From Nocardia sp. NRRL S-836 (lineage in GTDB: Bacteria; Actinomycetota; Actinomycetes; Mycobacteriales; Pseudonocardiaceae): a stretch of 64,000 nt of DNA. The position numbers were made by a program, and so were the translations under genes. A model generated the notes under the pieces. That model was not told the origin of the DNA and searched no databases. It saw nothing but the letters and a program-made list of their open reading frames with translations. Positions 8,294 through 21,000 of the stretch are shown here, in pieces; the first letter of the stretch is position 1; every line of letters begins with the position of its first letter. The stretch is taken from contig NZ_LGDY01000097.1 in assembly GCF_001279525.1 (NCBI RefSeq), positions 46,076-110,075 of the forward strand, written 5' to 3'.

Positions 8294-8917
8294 TCACCCG
8301 CCGTTCTCCGGCTCCCACCGCACCACCCTGAGCTCCGCCGCACGCCGCCCGCGCGCGTGCAGGTCGGCCACCTCGTCGCCGGCCATCACCAGCGTCTCGC
8401 GCAGGAAGTCACCGGTGAGCCGCAGCGCGGCGGGACCACCGGGGTTGAACAGCACGTCGACGCCGTCCGCGAGCAGCACCACGAGGTCGTCGAGGTCGAT
8501 GCGCCGCCACTGCGGTGAGCTGACCCGCCTGCGCTGCGCCTCGCCGGTCGCCACGACGACGCACGGGACGTCGTCCGGCGACAGGGTGACCAGCGGCCGG
8601 CCGTCCCCGTTCACGGCGATGTCGAAGAGGCTGTCGCGGAGCATCAGCCTGAGCTGCTCCGTCTCCGCCCTGCCCTGCGACACCAGCCGGAACACCGCGT
8701 CCAGCGGGTCCGACGGCGCCCCGCTGTCCGCGGGCACGTGGTCCGGGTTGGGCCGGAACTTGCCGACCCCTCCGTCGTCCGCCAGGGGCCAGACCCCGAC
8801 GACCGCCTCCAGCGGCGGGGGCTCGTTCTCGTGCCGGGGACTCCACGCGGGGTCCATCAGCAGGAACCAGTTGCCCAGCGCGCTGTGCTCCGGCCGGCCG
8901 GCGGTCGAGTCGGTCAT
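8294..8917 (-). CDS. type VII secretion system-associated protein (SseB-like)
   Basis: About 207 residues from ATG 8917, with GAGG 9 bases upstream; ATG 8926 has GAGG directly abutting it and is less likely. The signature is NWFLLMDPAW near the N-terminus, then VVGVWPL, FRPNPDHVP and a DPLDAV helix. The C-terminal half resembles SseB (NGDGRPLVTLSPDDVPCVVV, RRRVSSPQWRRIDL, GVDVLFNPGG). From memory, automatic annotation calls this family 'type VII secretion system-associated protein'. It starts 83 bases after the stop of the 5,720-residue giant gene. The two other copies in the window (29353-29955 and 29952-30650) follow the second giant gene, so the family is tied to the giant proteins. An accessory, chaperone or immunity role is inference. 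Confidence 0.8.
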   Translation of the reverse strand: MTDSTAGRPEHSALGNWFLLMDPAWSPRHENEPPPLEAVVGVWPLADDGGVGKFRPNPDHVPADSGAPSDPLDAVFRLVSQGRAETEQLRLMLRDSLFDIAVNGDGRPLVTLSPDDVPCVVVATGEAQRRRVSSPQWRRIDLDDLVVLLADGVDVLFNPGGPAALRLTGDFLRETLVMAGDEVADLHARGRRAAELRVVRWEPENGG

Positions 8918-9000
8918 GGTGACCATCCTCGCCGCTCATGCGGTCCGTCCGCCGATCACGAACCGCACGGGCAGGTGTTGCCGGTGAATCGGGCATCCGC

Positions 9001-12000
9001 TCACGGCCCGTGGTCACGCGAGGTCGCGGAGTGTGCGGCGAGCGGGCCGAACACCTCGTCGAGTGCCGCCACCACCGCCTCGGACGCGCCCGCGTCCGGC
9101 ACGAGCCGCAGTGCCTCCTCGCCCAGCTCGTGCCGGCTCAGCTCGACCGCCACGGTGGTCTCCGCCGAGCGCGCGGAGGCCGAGGCGTGCCCGGTGATCC
9201 GCACCTCGACCTGCTCCGGCCGCACCACCAGCCCCAGCCGGGCCAGCTTCGCGCTTTCGGCGGCCAGCTCGGCGGTGAACAGGGCGGCGACCGCTTCGGC
9301 CCGAGCGCGCCCGAGCCGCAGTCCCAGCACCGAGCCCGGCAGCGCCCCGCCGAACCCGGTGATCGTCACCTTCGGCAGGGGCACGCCTTTCACCGTCCGC
9401 CACGCCGCAGCCCTGGCGACCTTGCGAGCGGCGGCGCGCACCGCCCGTTTCCGCGCGGGGAGCAGCGTGCGGTCACCGGGTGCGAACCGCAGGCCGACCT
9501 CCTCGATGGCGTTCGTCGCGAGGTCGGCGAGGGGCACCTCCGGCAGCGGGACCCCGTCGACCGGCCCGACCTCGCCGAACGCCCCGCCGTCCTGCACGCC
9601 GCGCGTGGCCAGGTGGCGGTACACGTCCACGGTTCGCTTCGCCGCCAGCACGGTGACGCCGGTGCCCCTGAGCTCCTGCCACCTCGTCCTGAACCGCTCC
9701 GCCTGCGTCGGCCCCCGTCCCCACCGCGACGGTGCGCCGTCGATCTGGCACTGCAGCAGGGTCACCTGCGCCGACGGGGCGGGCGCGGCACGCCTGAACA
9801 CCTCGGTCGCCGCGACGAGGCCGGCGAAGACGTCACCGCTCACCTCCACCACGTCGCCGATCTCCAGCGGGCGGTCGGTCCGGCGTGCGGCCCGGAACCC
9901 GCGCGGAGTTCCGTGCCCGTCGAGCTCCCAGGCCGGGCCCGTGGTCGCGGCCCAGGGGGTCACGTGGGGGACCTGGCGGTGGGCAATGGTGCCGTCGGCG
10001 TTCCGCACCGGCATCGAGCGGAAGTAGTACCCCCGTCGTTCGGGGACGTCGATCCGGGCCTGCGTGGCCATGTCGTAGGAGTCGAGCTCGTCGAGCGGGA
10101 AGAACTGCCCGAACTCACCCAGCACCTCGTTGGCCATGACGCGGGTGACGAGGTCGCCTGCCCCCGGTGGCGGTGGCGGGAAGGAGGCGAATCCGGCTGG
10201 CCCCAGCACGAGGTCGCCGTCCTCCGACAGCGAGACCGTGCCGGACGAGACGTGCACCCACCGGGCGATGCCGCCCTCGGCCAGGGAACGCCCGAACTCG
10301 GCCGACGGGGACGACGCGCCGCCGAGCACCACGAGCACGACGTGGCGTCCCCCCGCCCCGCCCGGCGCCCTGCCGAGCGCGGCGCGCACCTCCCGGTCGG
10401 CGCGCAGCACCTTCCCCAGCGCCGCGTCGGACAGGTGCTGCACCACGCCGTCCCGTCGCACCGCCCGGTACCCGCCCCGGTCGGCCGCGCTCACGAACAC
10501 GAACAGCGGCAGGTCGTCCCCGCCACTCCACGGCGACCTGCCGTTCCTGGTGCCGAACCTGCCCCGCACCCGGACGTGCCGCAGCGCCGTGGCGGTGGCC
10601 GCATCCGCCCAGGCCCGCACCCGTTCCCGCTGCGCCGCGTCCGCACCGGACCACACGTGCACGGCGACGGACCGTCCGTCACGGTTGCGGAGGAAGTCGG
10701 TGTGCAGGTCACCGGCCCTCAGCCGGGACACCTCGACGAACTCGGCACCGCCCGCGATCGTCCCGTCCGCCACCACCCTCGGAGCGCCCTTCGCGGCGTA
10801 GACGTCGTGGAAGAACCCGTGGGCGCGCATGGCACCCGCGAAGTCGAAGCCGAAGCCGCCGAAGTTGTCGCGCGCGCCCGCGTCACGGCCGAGCAGGACG
10901 ACCGGACGCCACGGGTCGGCGCGCAACGCCGCCACGAACCCCGGGTCCCCGAGGAGCATGCGGAAGAACCGGGCGCCGTCGAGTTCCAGCGCGGACCCCG
11001 ACCGCAGGTCGACTCGGGCGTAGGCCCCGTCCCTCACGTCGCTCGACACGAGGAGTGGCCGCCTCGGTGCCCACGGGTGGCCGCCCTGGTCCGCGTGCTC
11101 GGCCGCGACGGCGAACTCGTTCAGCACGGCGGTCTCGCTCAGCGGATCACGCCCACCGCCCCGCGTCGGGAAGCCCAGCACCGGACCGCGCGCGACGTGC
11201 ACGACGTCCGAGGTCCGCGGCACACCTGTCTCGGTGAACCTCGCGTTCTCGGACACGGCCAGCATGGCGCGTTCGTAGAAGCCGATCCGGCCGGCGTGGT
11301 CGAAGCTGTGGAACGGACCCGCGAGGTCGCGCAGCCGCCGCAGCAGCAGGGCGTTGTCCCGCTCCACGCCCGCGGCGGTGGTCAAGGTGTGGGTGAACAG
11401 GAGCAGCGTGGGGCGCACCGGCCCGTCGGTCAGCTCGGCGAACAACGACGAGCCCGCGAGCAGGGGCGCCAGCTCCTCCGGGGTGTGCACCGAGGTGGCG
11501 CCGTCGGAGAGGCGCCCGGTGAACCCGCCGTCCGCCCTGGTCAGCAGCACGGGCGCGGGCCGGGTCCGTGATCCGCTCGTGGCAGCGGCCCACCGAGCGG
11601 CGGTGGGGCGGGGGCGCTGCCCGTCGGCCACCTCGACCACCGTGCGCAGAGCCTCGTCGTTGGCCAGCCGCGACGTGGGTGCGCTCTCGTCCCACTCGGG
11701 CAGGACGTCGCCAAGCCCCATGCCGAAGAGCTCGCCGTTCGCCCGGTACAGCGGCTTCCACTCCAGGTCGTCCGGCCGCACGGCGGACACCCGCGTGAAC
11801 CCCAGGTCGCGCGCCTCGATCTCGCGGACCGGCACCGCCGCCCGGTGCACGGCCGCCTCGACCCGCCGGTACGGCCCGTCCCCGCGCAGCGCCTCGGCGA
11901 ACCTGCGCGCCGCGTGCAGTGCCGCCCGTGGGTCGGCCGGGTCGAAGGCGACCAGCCGGACGGGCCCCGGCAACTGGCTGGCCCGCGCGTAGCGCTGGAA

Positions 12001-15000
12001 AGCCGCCGTGTCGCGCACGTGCGCGGCGAGCCGTTCCCCGTCCAGCAACTCACCACCGACGACGAACCTGCCGTCGCGCATGGTGGCGAAGACGTAGAAC
12101 GGGTTCTTGTGCGCCCACGGTGACGTGAATCCGCGGTGCAGCCGTTCCCACCGCTCCTCCTGCTCCGCGCCTGCGACGAAGCTGACACCGCCGGCGCTCG
12201 ACGACGACGCGGCGTGCTCGGTGACCACGGGCCGCGCGGACGTCACGTCCACCGGACCACCGCCGGTGGCGCCGAAGTCCATCCCCGGCCCGATTCCCAG
12301 CCCGATCCCCAGCCCGCCCACGGAGGTTTCCGAGACCGCGTCCGAGACCAGGCCGGGCTGGCCGACCACTCCGAGCCCAGCCGCCATCGGGGTGGAAGGC
12401 CGCCGGTCACCACGGTCTCGGTTCGTCACCGGACCTTCCGCCGCCCAGGCCGGGAACGCGGCGGGGCCGGAGCGGAGGCTTCGGCCTGTCGGCAGGGCGC
12501 GGGGCGAGCGTGCCGATGGCGTCCGGCTGGAGGGGAAGAACCACCCCGCCGGGCCCCCCGCGGCCCGCGGCACCGGCACCCGCCGGACACCGGGGTGCGT
12601 CATGGAGCTTTCCTCGTCGGAACCGTCGGAGCCGTCCGAGTCGGCCGCCGGTTCGCCCCAGGGCAGCAGCGACTGCGAGACCTTCGCCTCCCAGTCCGAC
12701 GCCCAGTCGATGAGCTCCGCCGCCGTCAGCACCGACGGATGACTCCTCATCGGGTCGTTCAGCACGAACACCCGGCGTCCGTCCACCACACCCGCCTGCA
12801 GGTGGACCGCGTGATCCGGTGTCATGACCACGTGACCGGCCGACGAAGCGAGCCGGCTCCAGAACTCCGCCCGCTGTCCGGGAGCGGCCAGGTTCGCCGC
12901 CAACGGCACACCCGAGGTCGTCGCCGGTTCCGCGCCGAAACGGGTGGCGTCCGGTTCCAGTGCGAGCGAGGACTGGAACTTGGCCGCGTACCGGGGCAAC
13001 TTGACATCGGCGAGCCGGCGATGGCCTCGATCCACCAGTGCCGGTGCGGCCAGCAGCGCGCTGGTCCACCAGTGCCCCTCGACGACCTTCCTCGTCAGGA
13101 CCGGCACGACCTCGTGGCCCAGGTCGGCCGCGGCGAGCTTCTGCATGGTCCTGCCCCAGCGCGCCGTCAGCGAGCGCCACTCGCGGCGGACATCCAGATC
13201 GCCCTGGTCGGCGGCCACCAGGTCCAGGGCCCGGCGCTCGATCGCGTCGAACTCGGATCGCGACGCTGCGACCCGTCCGCGCGCCATCTCCTCCAGAGAA
13301 CGGCCGAACGGGCGGTCCGCGGCCGACCGGACCTCTGCGGCGGTCCTGCCGGTGAGCCACTCCACGGAGTCCGCGGCGGAACGGCCGAGGTGCAGCAGTG
13401 CGGAGATGCCGGGAACGCGGGTGCGCAGGGCCGTGTTCACCGCGGCTGCGACACACGTCGTGATGAAGTGCTGCTCCTCGTGGCCCGCACCCGCGAAGAG
13501 CGACTCGGTCAGCGCGGAGGGGTTGTCGCGCAACGCGGCGAACAGCGGAGAAGCGACGACCGCGGTCCTGGCTCCCACGCTGAGGTTCACGAGTCCGAGC
13601 GTGGCGAGGCGGACCGGCAACGCCGTTCCCGCCCGCAGGTGGATCCCCCGCAGCGACGACCTCACGGCGGTGAAGGGGTTCGCGCCGCGGGACACCACCT
13701 GGGTGAGGTCGTCCAGCACGGCGGTCAACCGGTCCGAGGTGATCGGCCTGATCTCCCTGCGGTCGGTGACGTGGCCGCGGTCGGTGAGCCCGGGCCGGAG
13801 CGGAACCTCCCGCGTCGGCACCAGCGACGCGGCGAGCAACGCCTCGGTGACGAACGCGCGGACCTGGTCCAGCACAGCGGGCTCGTCCAGGACGGCCAGC
13901 GCGTCGTCCAGCGAGACGAGTCGCTCACGGGTGCCGGGCGGCAGTGCCAGGTGTTCCAGCCTCCCGCCGGCCGCGAGCGCGGAGTACTCGGCGGTCACGG
14001 CACGCACCTCGGCCCGCGGCACCCGCAGCGTGGTCAGGCCGTGTGCGGCCCGGTCGTACTCGCCCTCGGTCCGCTGTTGTGCGGTCCGCGGGTCGTCGTA
14101 GCCGATCTCGACGGTGGCCTGCCGCATCTCCTCCGCGGGAACGCCGCTGCCGGGCGCTCCGACCTCGGTCACGAGGCGGACCTCGACAGCGGCGGCGGAG
14201 GCCCGCGCGTCCTCTCCGCGCAGGACGACGAGTTCGCGCTCCACCGCCGCGACGAACTCGGTCCGCACGAGTTCCGCCCGCGCTCGTGCCGCCGAGGTGG
14301 GCACAGGCAGGCCGAAGGGTCCCGACCGGCCGTTGCCACGGCCCGTGATCGTCGCCGTGGGAAGTGCCAGGCCGTGCTCCGCGCGGAGCAGCGCCGCTCG
14401 GGCGACCTGGCGTGCGACCGCTCGCACCCCGGCGAGGTCGTCCGCCGACGCGGTGCGCGTCCCCTCGTCGAACCGCACGGACGCCGGAGACGGCGGCTGC
14501 GCGCCTCCCAGCACGACGACGGTGAGCTCGCCCTCCGGCCGCTGTTCGTGGAAGGACTCCCCCGGCCTCCTGCTGTACATGCGGAAGTGCCAGCGCGGCG
14601 CCCCCGGCGAGCCGCCCAGCTCCGCCGCCATCGCCTGCCACGCGGTCCGGCGGGCAGCGGTCCCGGCGGCGTCGTACCCCGTCGGCTCGATGGCGGCGAG
14701 AGCACGGGACAGGGCGAGCTCGCGGTGCAGCCGCTCGGCTTCCACGTCGTCGCGTGCCTGCTCCAGCCGGACGGCGAGGTCAGCGGAGAGCTGGTCGAGA
14801 CGACCGCCGTGGGCGTCCAGGTTCCGGGAGATCGCGTCGCGGACAGCCGCGTCGAGCTCTCCCCCACGCACGTGGTTCTCCAGGGTGATCTGGCTCTGGC
14901 CGTCCGCGCTCTCGGCGACGACCACGGCGAAGTGGTGGCCGAGGTCCCGGCTGTCCGCGTGGCCGTTCGCGACGTGCCCAGGACTGCCGTCGCCGGGCAC

Positions 15001-18000
15001 GGTCACGCTGACGTAAGCCTGTCCGGGCCGCGCCCACGCGTACCGGTTCACGCCCACCCTGCGCGCGAGGTCGTCCATCCGCCCGGCCGGCTCCGGCGCG
15101 TGACCGGTGAGCCCCGGTGCCGCGGCATAGCGGCGGCCCGGCAACGGACCTCCGGCAACACCGCCGGTCGGCCGCGGACCGCGGCCGACGAACGACGCCG
15201 CCGTCCGTCCGTCCACATCGGACACCTCACCGGACTCCGCGCTCACCGCGAGCCCGTCCGCCAGGTGCAGCAGTCCGGTGATCTCCAGACCGTCGCCGGC
15301 GTTGACCGGCGCCGTCGTCGTGGTGCCGTCCGCTCCGGTGAAGAGCACCGTGTCGAAGCCGGCGCCGTGGACCACTCCCGCGAAGTCACGGCTGACGTCG
15401 ACGGTGTCCGGCGGAACGAGCGGAACGACGCGGTGCAGGACCTGTTCGCGGCCGGGACCGCCCAGCGCGAGCGTCGTGGCCGAGACGTCCAGCGTCACGC
15501 CACTGCCGAGTCCGCGCAGCACCTCCCGGGCGCGGTCGAGCACGTCGGTGGTGGCGAAGAACTCGCGAGCGTGGTCGACCTCGGCGAAGCGCCCGGACGA
15601 CCGCACGCCGTTGATCGCGAGGGTGCGGTCTCCCGCCACCCGCAGGACCGGTGGCTCGGACAGGGGACCGTTCCTCGACGTGACGAGGTGGGAGCCGGAC
15701 GGTTCCGGTGACGCGCCGTCCAGGCCGGGCCGAACTGCCTGGACGCTGCCGCCCCCGTCCGGCCGGCGGCCGACGACATGGCCGGTCGTGCGCACACCGT
15801 CCGGTCCGACGCGGTGGAACGTGCCGGAGTCCAGCACCCTCACCGTGCCGTCGTCGCGGACCTCCACCCGTGTGTCGGCGCCGATCACACCGCCGCGGAA
15901 ACCGTTGCCGCGCAACAGCTCGGCGATCCGGCCCAGGCCGTCACCCAGCGCGGGGTCCGCGATCCGGCAGCTGAGCAGCACCAGGTCGGACGACCGGCTC
16001 AGCCCGGTGCCGTGCAGCAGCTCGACGGCGGCCAGCAGCCTCGTCACGCCGGCCTCGTCGACGCGCACCTCCGGACCGTCCTGGCGCCGCCTCAGCGAGA
16101 AACCCGGTCCGCCGCGGTGCAGCACGACCGAGAACGTGCCGGGACGCCCCGCGCCCCGCAGGAAAGCCCGCCGCACGACGGCGTCCGTCTTCTCCCCCGG
16201 TCCGGGGAAGAAGACACCCCTCACCGCACCGTCTCCGCCGACCAGCACCGTGTGGTCCACTTCGGACAGACCAGGTGTGCCGGTGGCGGCGGGGTCCGCG
16301 GCGGTGTCCAGGACGAGACCGGCCACCGGCCGGAGGTGGGCGGGTCCCGCGTCGAGTGAGGTGCGGGCGGGTGCCGCCGAGCCGTCCCCGCCGAGCGAGG
16401 TGCGGGCGGGTGCCGCCGGACCGTCCCCGCCGAGCGAGGCGGTGGGCGAGGCCGGGTCGTCCTCGTCCGGCGCCAGTTCCCGCACCAGCGGCGCGCGCAG
16501 GCCGGCCTGCGCGGCATCCGCCGTGTTCCGCTCCACCGGGACCGTCAGGCCGAGTACCTCCGCGCCCTGTTCGTCCACGCGGAACCAGACCTCGCCGGGG
16601 AACACCGGCCACGTCTGCCGCGTGCCGTCGCGGGCCTCCACCTCCACCGTCACCGCCAGCTTCGCCCTGACGGGGTGGGCGGCGCGCCGGCCCGTGCCGA
16701 CGACCTCGGCCGCACCACCGGTCTCGGACTGGCGCTCGCTCTCGGTCTTCGCCTCCACTGCGGCTTCCCCGAGGAAGTGCGCGGCGAGGCCGCTGAGGAG
16801 CGATCCGCGCACCGCGGCGCCACGGGTTACGGTCCGCAGTGCGCGTGTGCTCGTCGTGGTCGTGGTCTCCACCTCCCCGCCGGGGATCCGCGCGAACAGC
16901 TCGCGGTCGAGGAGATCGGCCTTGAACGTCACCGAGGTGATCTCGCCCCCGATGTCGAGCCGGTGTCCTTCGGGCGTGAGCATCTCGGGGAGATGGGGTG
17001 CCAGCTGGTCCACGTCGGAGCCCATCAGCAGCTGCGCGGCCCTGCGGGCGTTCAGGTCGTGGAAGGCGAGCTCGCGCAACCGGGCGAAGAGCTCGGGCGC
17101 GGTGAAGGGCCACGCCTGGAGGTTCGCGTCCGCGGGCACACCGGACCGGCCCTCCCGGTCCCACAGCTCCCGCAGCGACCCGGTGGCCGACGACAGGACG
17201 TCGAGGTCCGCCAGGAACGTCGGCGAGCTCAGCCGCACGGCGTCCGGCAGCGCGAAGGAGTCGGCGTGGTGCACGCCTTGGACGCGTTCGTTCCGCAACC
17301 CCGGCAGGTGCCTGACGTAGTCGCCGTCGCGTTTCCACGGCACGATCGTCACGGTCACGCGCAGCGGGTTGCTGCTGCGCTCGGCGGGGCCTTCCCAGGT
17401 GAAGACGGCCGACCGTTCCGCCGTCGCGGCCGGGACGGGTCTGCCCGTGCGGTGTGCCGTGGCCGCGGCCTGGGGTTTCACCAGGTCGTTGACCACACCG
17501 GAGAGCGCGGTGCCCGCCTGCTCCGCCACGAGCTGTCCGGCCGTGCCCGGCAACGACAGCTTCGGCACGGTGATGTCCGCGCCCACACCGAGGTTGACAC
17601 CGGCGGTCACCTCCGACACGGCACCGGCCGCCACCTCACTCCTCGTCACGACCTCGGTGCTGGAGCGGTGACCGGGCCTGCGGTCGAGCGGGGTGCCGTC
17701 ACCGACCTCGAAGTCCACGACGAGCAGCAGCTGGAGCTTGCCGTTGCCGTGGGCGCGTTCGCCGAAGAGCACGAGCCCGCTGCGCGGACCGTCGCGGCGC
17801 TGGGCCGCCACCGCGAACTTCGGCAGCATCTCCTCGAAGAGCAGGCGGTAGGAGCCGATGGTCTCCTCACCGGCGCTCGCGGGCACCTTCGTGGTGATCC
17901 ACTGCCGGAAGGCCGCGCCGACGTGGTCGGTGAGCGCCGCCAACGTCCGCGGTGACATCGGGTCGTGGTCCACCAGGCCGGGGTGCACGCCCTGGTGCCA

Positions 18001-21000
18001 CCGGTCGTGCTGCGGCGGCGTCACGACCACCGCAGGCGCGGAACCGGACACGGCGGCGCGGTAGGCGGCGCCGTCCTCCGGCTCCAGGTTGGTCTCGACG
18101 TCGTGCTCGCTGAGCCCCGGCACGCCCGGCAGCTGGCTCGCCGGTACCCAGGCGGTGAGCGCGTTCGCGGTCCACTTCTCCCGCGTGCGCCTGGTCGCCG
18201 GGCCGACGTGCGTCCCGCCCAGCGGACCGGTCCGCTCCGCGTGGACCGACGTGTCCAGCGTGTGCTTCACCTGGAAGCGCACCAGGTAGCCGCGTTCCTC
18301 CCAGGTCACCGTCTGCGTCCTGGCCACCGTGCCGGCGTCGGCGTCGCGGTGGCCGCGGGTGTACGCCGCCGACACGTCCTGGTTGGTCTTCACGATCCCG
18401 GCGACGGGCACCGACGTGCGTGCGGCCAGCGCCGCCTGCCACGTCCGCTCCCCGGCACGGGGCACGCTGACCTCGGTGTGCGCCTTCCTGGTGAACGTGT
18501 GCCCGGGATCCACCTCCACGACGACGGGGTTGTAGTACTCCGCCCCCAGCTTCGCCCACCCGACCAGCGCCTCGCTGCCGGGCATCAGGACGCTGCCGGA
18601 GTTGGCGCTCTCGACGTGGAGGACGTCGGCGCCGCGGGCGGTGAGCTCGACGTTGTCCTGACGCCGCCGCCTGCTCGCCCAGTCCTCCAGGGCGTCGCGG
18701 GACACCGCGTGGTCGTCCTCGTCCTGCGTCTGACCACCCAGCCGGGCGGGGACCGGGCCCCGCACGACCCACTTGACCGCGGCGACGGCCCTGTCGCGGA
18801 AGCCTCCGGCGACGCCGCCGCCGAGCGACAGCATGTCCTTGACGACCATCGCCAGCAGCCGTTCGGGAGGCATCGCCTCGACCTCGACGTCGGGCGGCAG
18901 CGCCGAGCTCCGCAGGCCCTTGGGCACGACCTCGCCGACGACGCGCCAGTGCTCGTCGACCGCCGGTGCCGGAGACGGGTCGGGGGTCACACCCGCACCC
19001 GGTCGTTCGGGAGCGACCACCTCGAAGCGCACGCCGGCCAGGTCCGGGAACCGCACGGTGCTGTCCCGCTCGCCGCGGGCGTCACCGAGCCACGCGGTCA
19101 ACCGGCCGCTGAACTCGAAGTTGTGCGAGGTGCCCGCTCCGGACCAGCTGTGCTCGACGCTGATCGTCTGGCGGATGTCGTTCGCGCGCTCCACACCGCG
19201 GGTGAGGCCCGCGTCCGCGCCGACCTTGACCGGCCCCGTGTCGACGTCCGCGGTGACGCGGAAGCCGTGCGTGCGCCTGCGCGACGACGGCAGGGTCCCG
19301 GTGCGGCCGGACGAGGACCGGTCGCTGAGCTCGCGCCACGGCAGGGGCTTCACGTAGTGGCCGCTGCCGCTCTCGGGAACCAGGGACAGGAAGAGGCTGC
19401 GCCCGCCCGGCCGCACGGTGAACCGGTGCGCCTCGCCGCCGTTGACGAGCTCGGAGAGGTTGTTCTGCAGGAACGCCGTGAGGTCCTGTGCGACGAGGGC
19501 GATGTTCTCGGCGGAGACGACGTCCTGGGCGGCGAGCGCGTGCACGATCGCCCCGACGACCGGCGCCACCTCGTCGTCCCGCAGCACGTACTGCGCGTGG
19601 ACGTGGTGCAGTGCCTCGTCGGGGTGCATGCCGGACGGCGGACGCGGATCGCCGCCCGTCACCTCCCGGAGGCTGGACGGCTTCGAGTCCATGGCGCCCG
19701 GTGGGGCCGCCAGCAGCCAGACGGCGCCCGGCACGCCTCCCACCCTGAGCTCGCGGCCGACCTCGCCGGTCCAGAAGAGCAGCCTCGTGCTCAGCTCGAA
19801 CCTCGACAGCTCGCCGACGTCGGCGTGGACGCTCTGCCGGCTGAACCGGCGCTCGTCACCGACCGAGTCCACCGCCTGCCTGAGGAAGGTCACCTCGGCG
19901 CCGAGCCCGACACCGAGCACCTCGGCGAGGTTCTGCCCGGTCGACACCTTGACGGTGACACCGTGTTCGCGGGTTTTGCCGTGCGTCGTGCTGTGTTCGT
20001 TGCTGACCGTCCGGCGGTGGGTGATCCGGGTGGTGCCGTCCTTGTAGCGCAGCACCGCACCCGGCACCTGCTGCAGGTTCACGACGACCTTCGCGTCGCG
20101 CCGGCCCCCGCGGGCGAGCTTGAACACGCCGTGGACGTTCTGCCCGAAGACGAGCATCGCGCGCGTGGTCCTGCCGTCGAACGACCTGAGCCACTCCCGC
20201 ATCCTGATGACCTCGGGGTGGTCGGTGGCCAGCCCGTAGTGCCGGCGGACCAGTTCGGCGACGTCCCGCGGGTCTTCCCCGCCCATCTCGTCGTCCGGGC
20301 CGATGAGCCCCGACTCGAACCCGGCGAGCTTGATCATGGCGTCCAGCCGGCGACGCCGTTCGACCAGGACCGCCGCCTGGTCCTTGGCGGAGACCGCGGC
20401 GTTCAGGCGGGGCAGCTGGATCGCCCTGGACAGCGAGGCCTGCTGTGCCGCCCGCTGCCGGCGGTGCACCGAGCGCGGCCAGTCCAGTGTCATCGGGACC
20501 TCGACGGTCACCGGTGCGGGCTGTGGGGAGAGGTCGGCGGACCGCACCCCGAGGCTGAACCGGCGCGGCTTCGGGTCCACGCCCACCAGGAACCGCACGC
20601 GGTGACCGGACCTCCGCACCGGCCGTTGCGACACGACCTCGCTGGAGAGGTCCTCCTCGTGGTTCGTGAGCTGGGACGTCGACGACTTGGGCGTGAGGCC
20701 GTGGACCTCGACGCTGCCCGACACGGGCACCGGGCCCAGCGCGGGAACGGTGAACGCCAGGGCGGCCCCGGACCGCTGCTGTTCCTGGGCCGCCCGCCGG
20801 ATGTCCTGCCGAGAACCGTAGGTCCGCACGACCGAGGCATAGGTGTCGACCGGGTCGGCCGCGTCGCCGTAGGCGTCCACCCGCACCCAGTAGGAGGTCC
20901 CGTCGACCTGCTCGCGCAGCTCTCCCCCCGGCCGCGCCGCCAGCTCCCGCAACCGGTCGTCGGAGAACGCGGTGCCGACCCACTCCGCGCCGGGCGTCCC

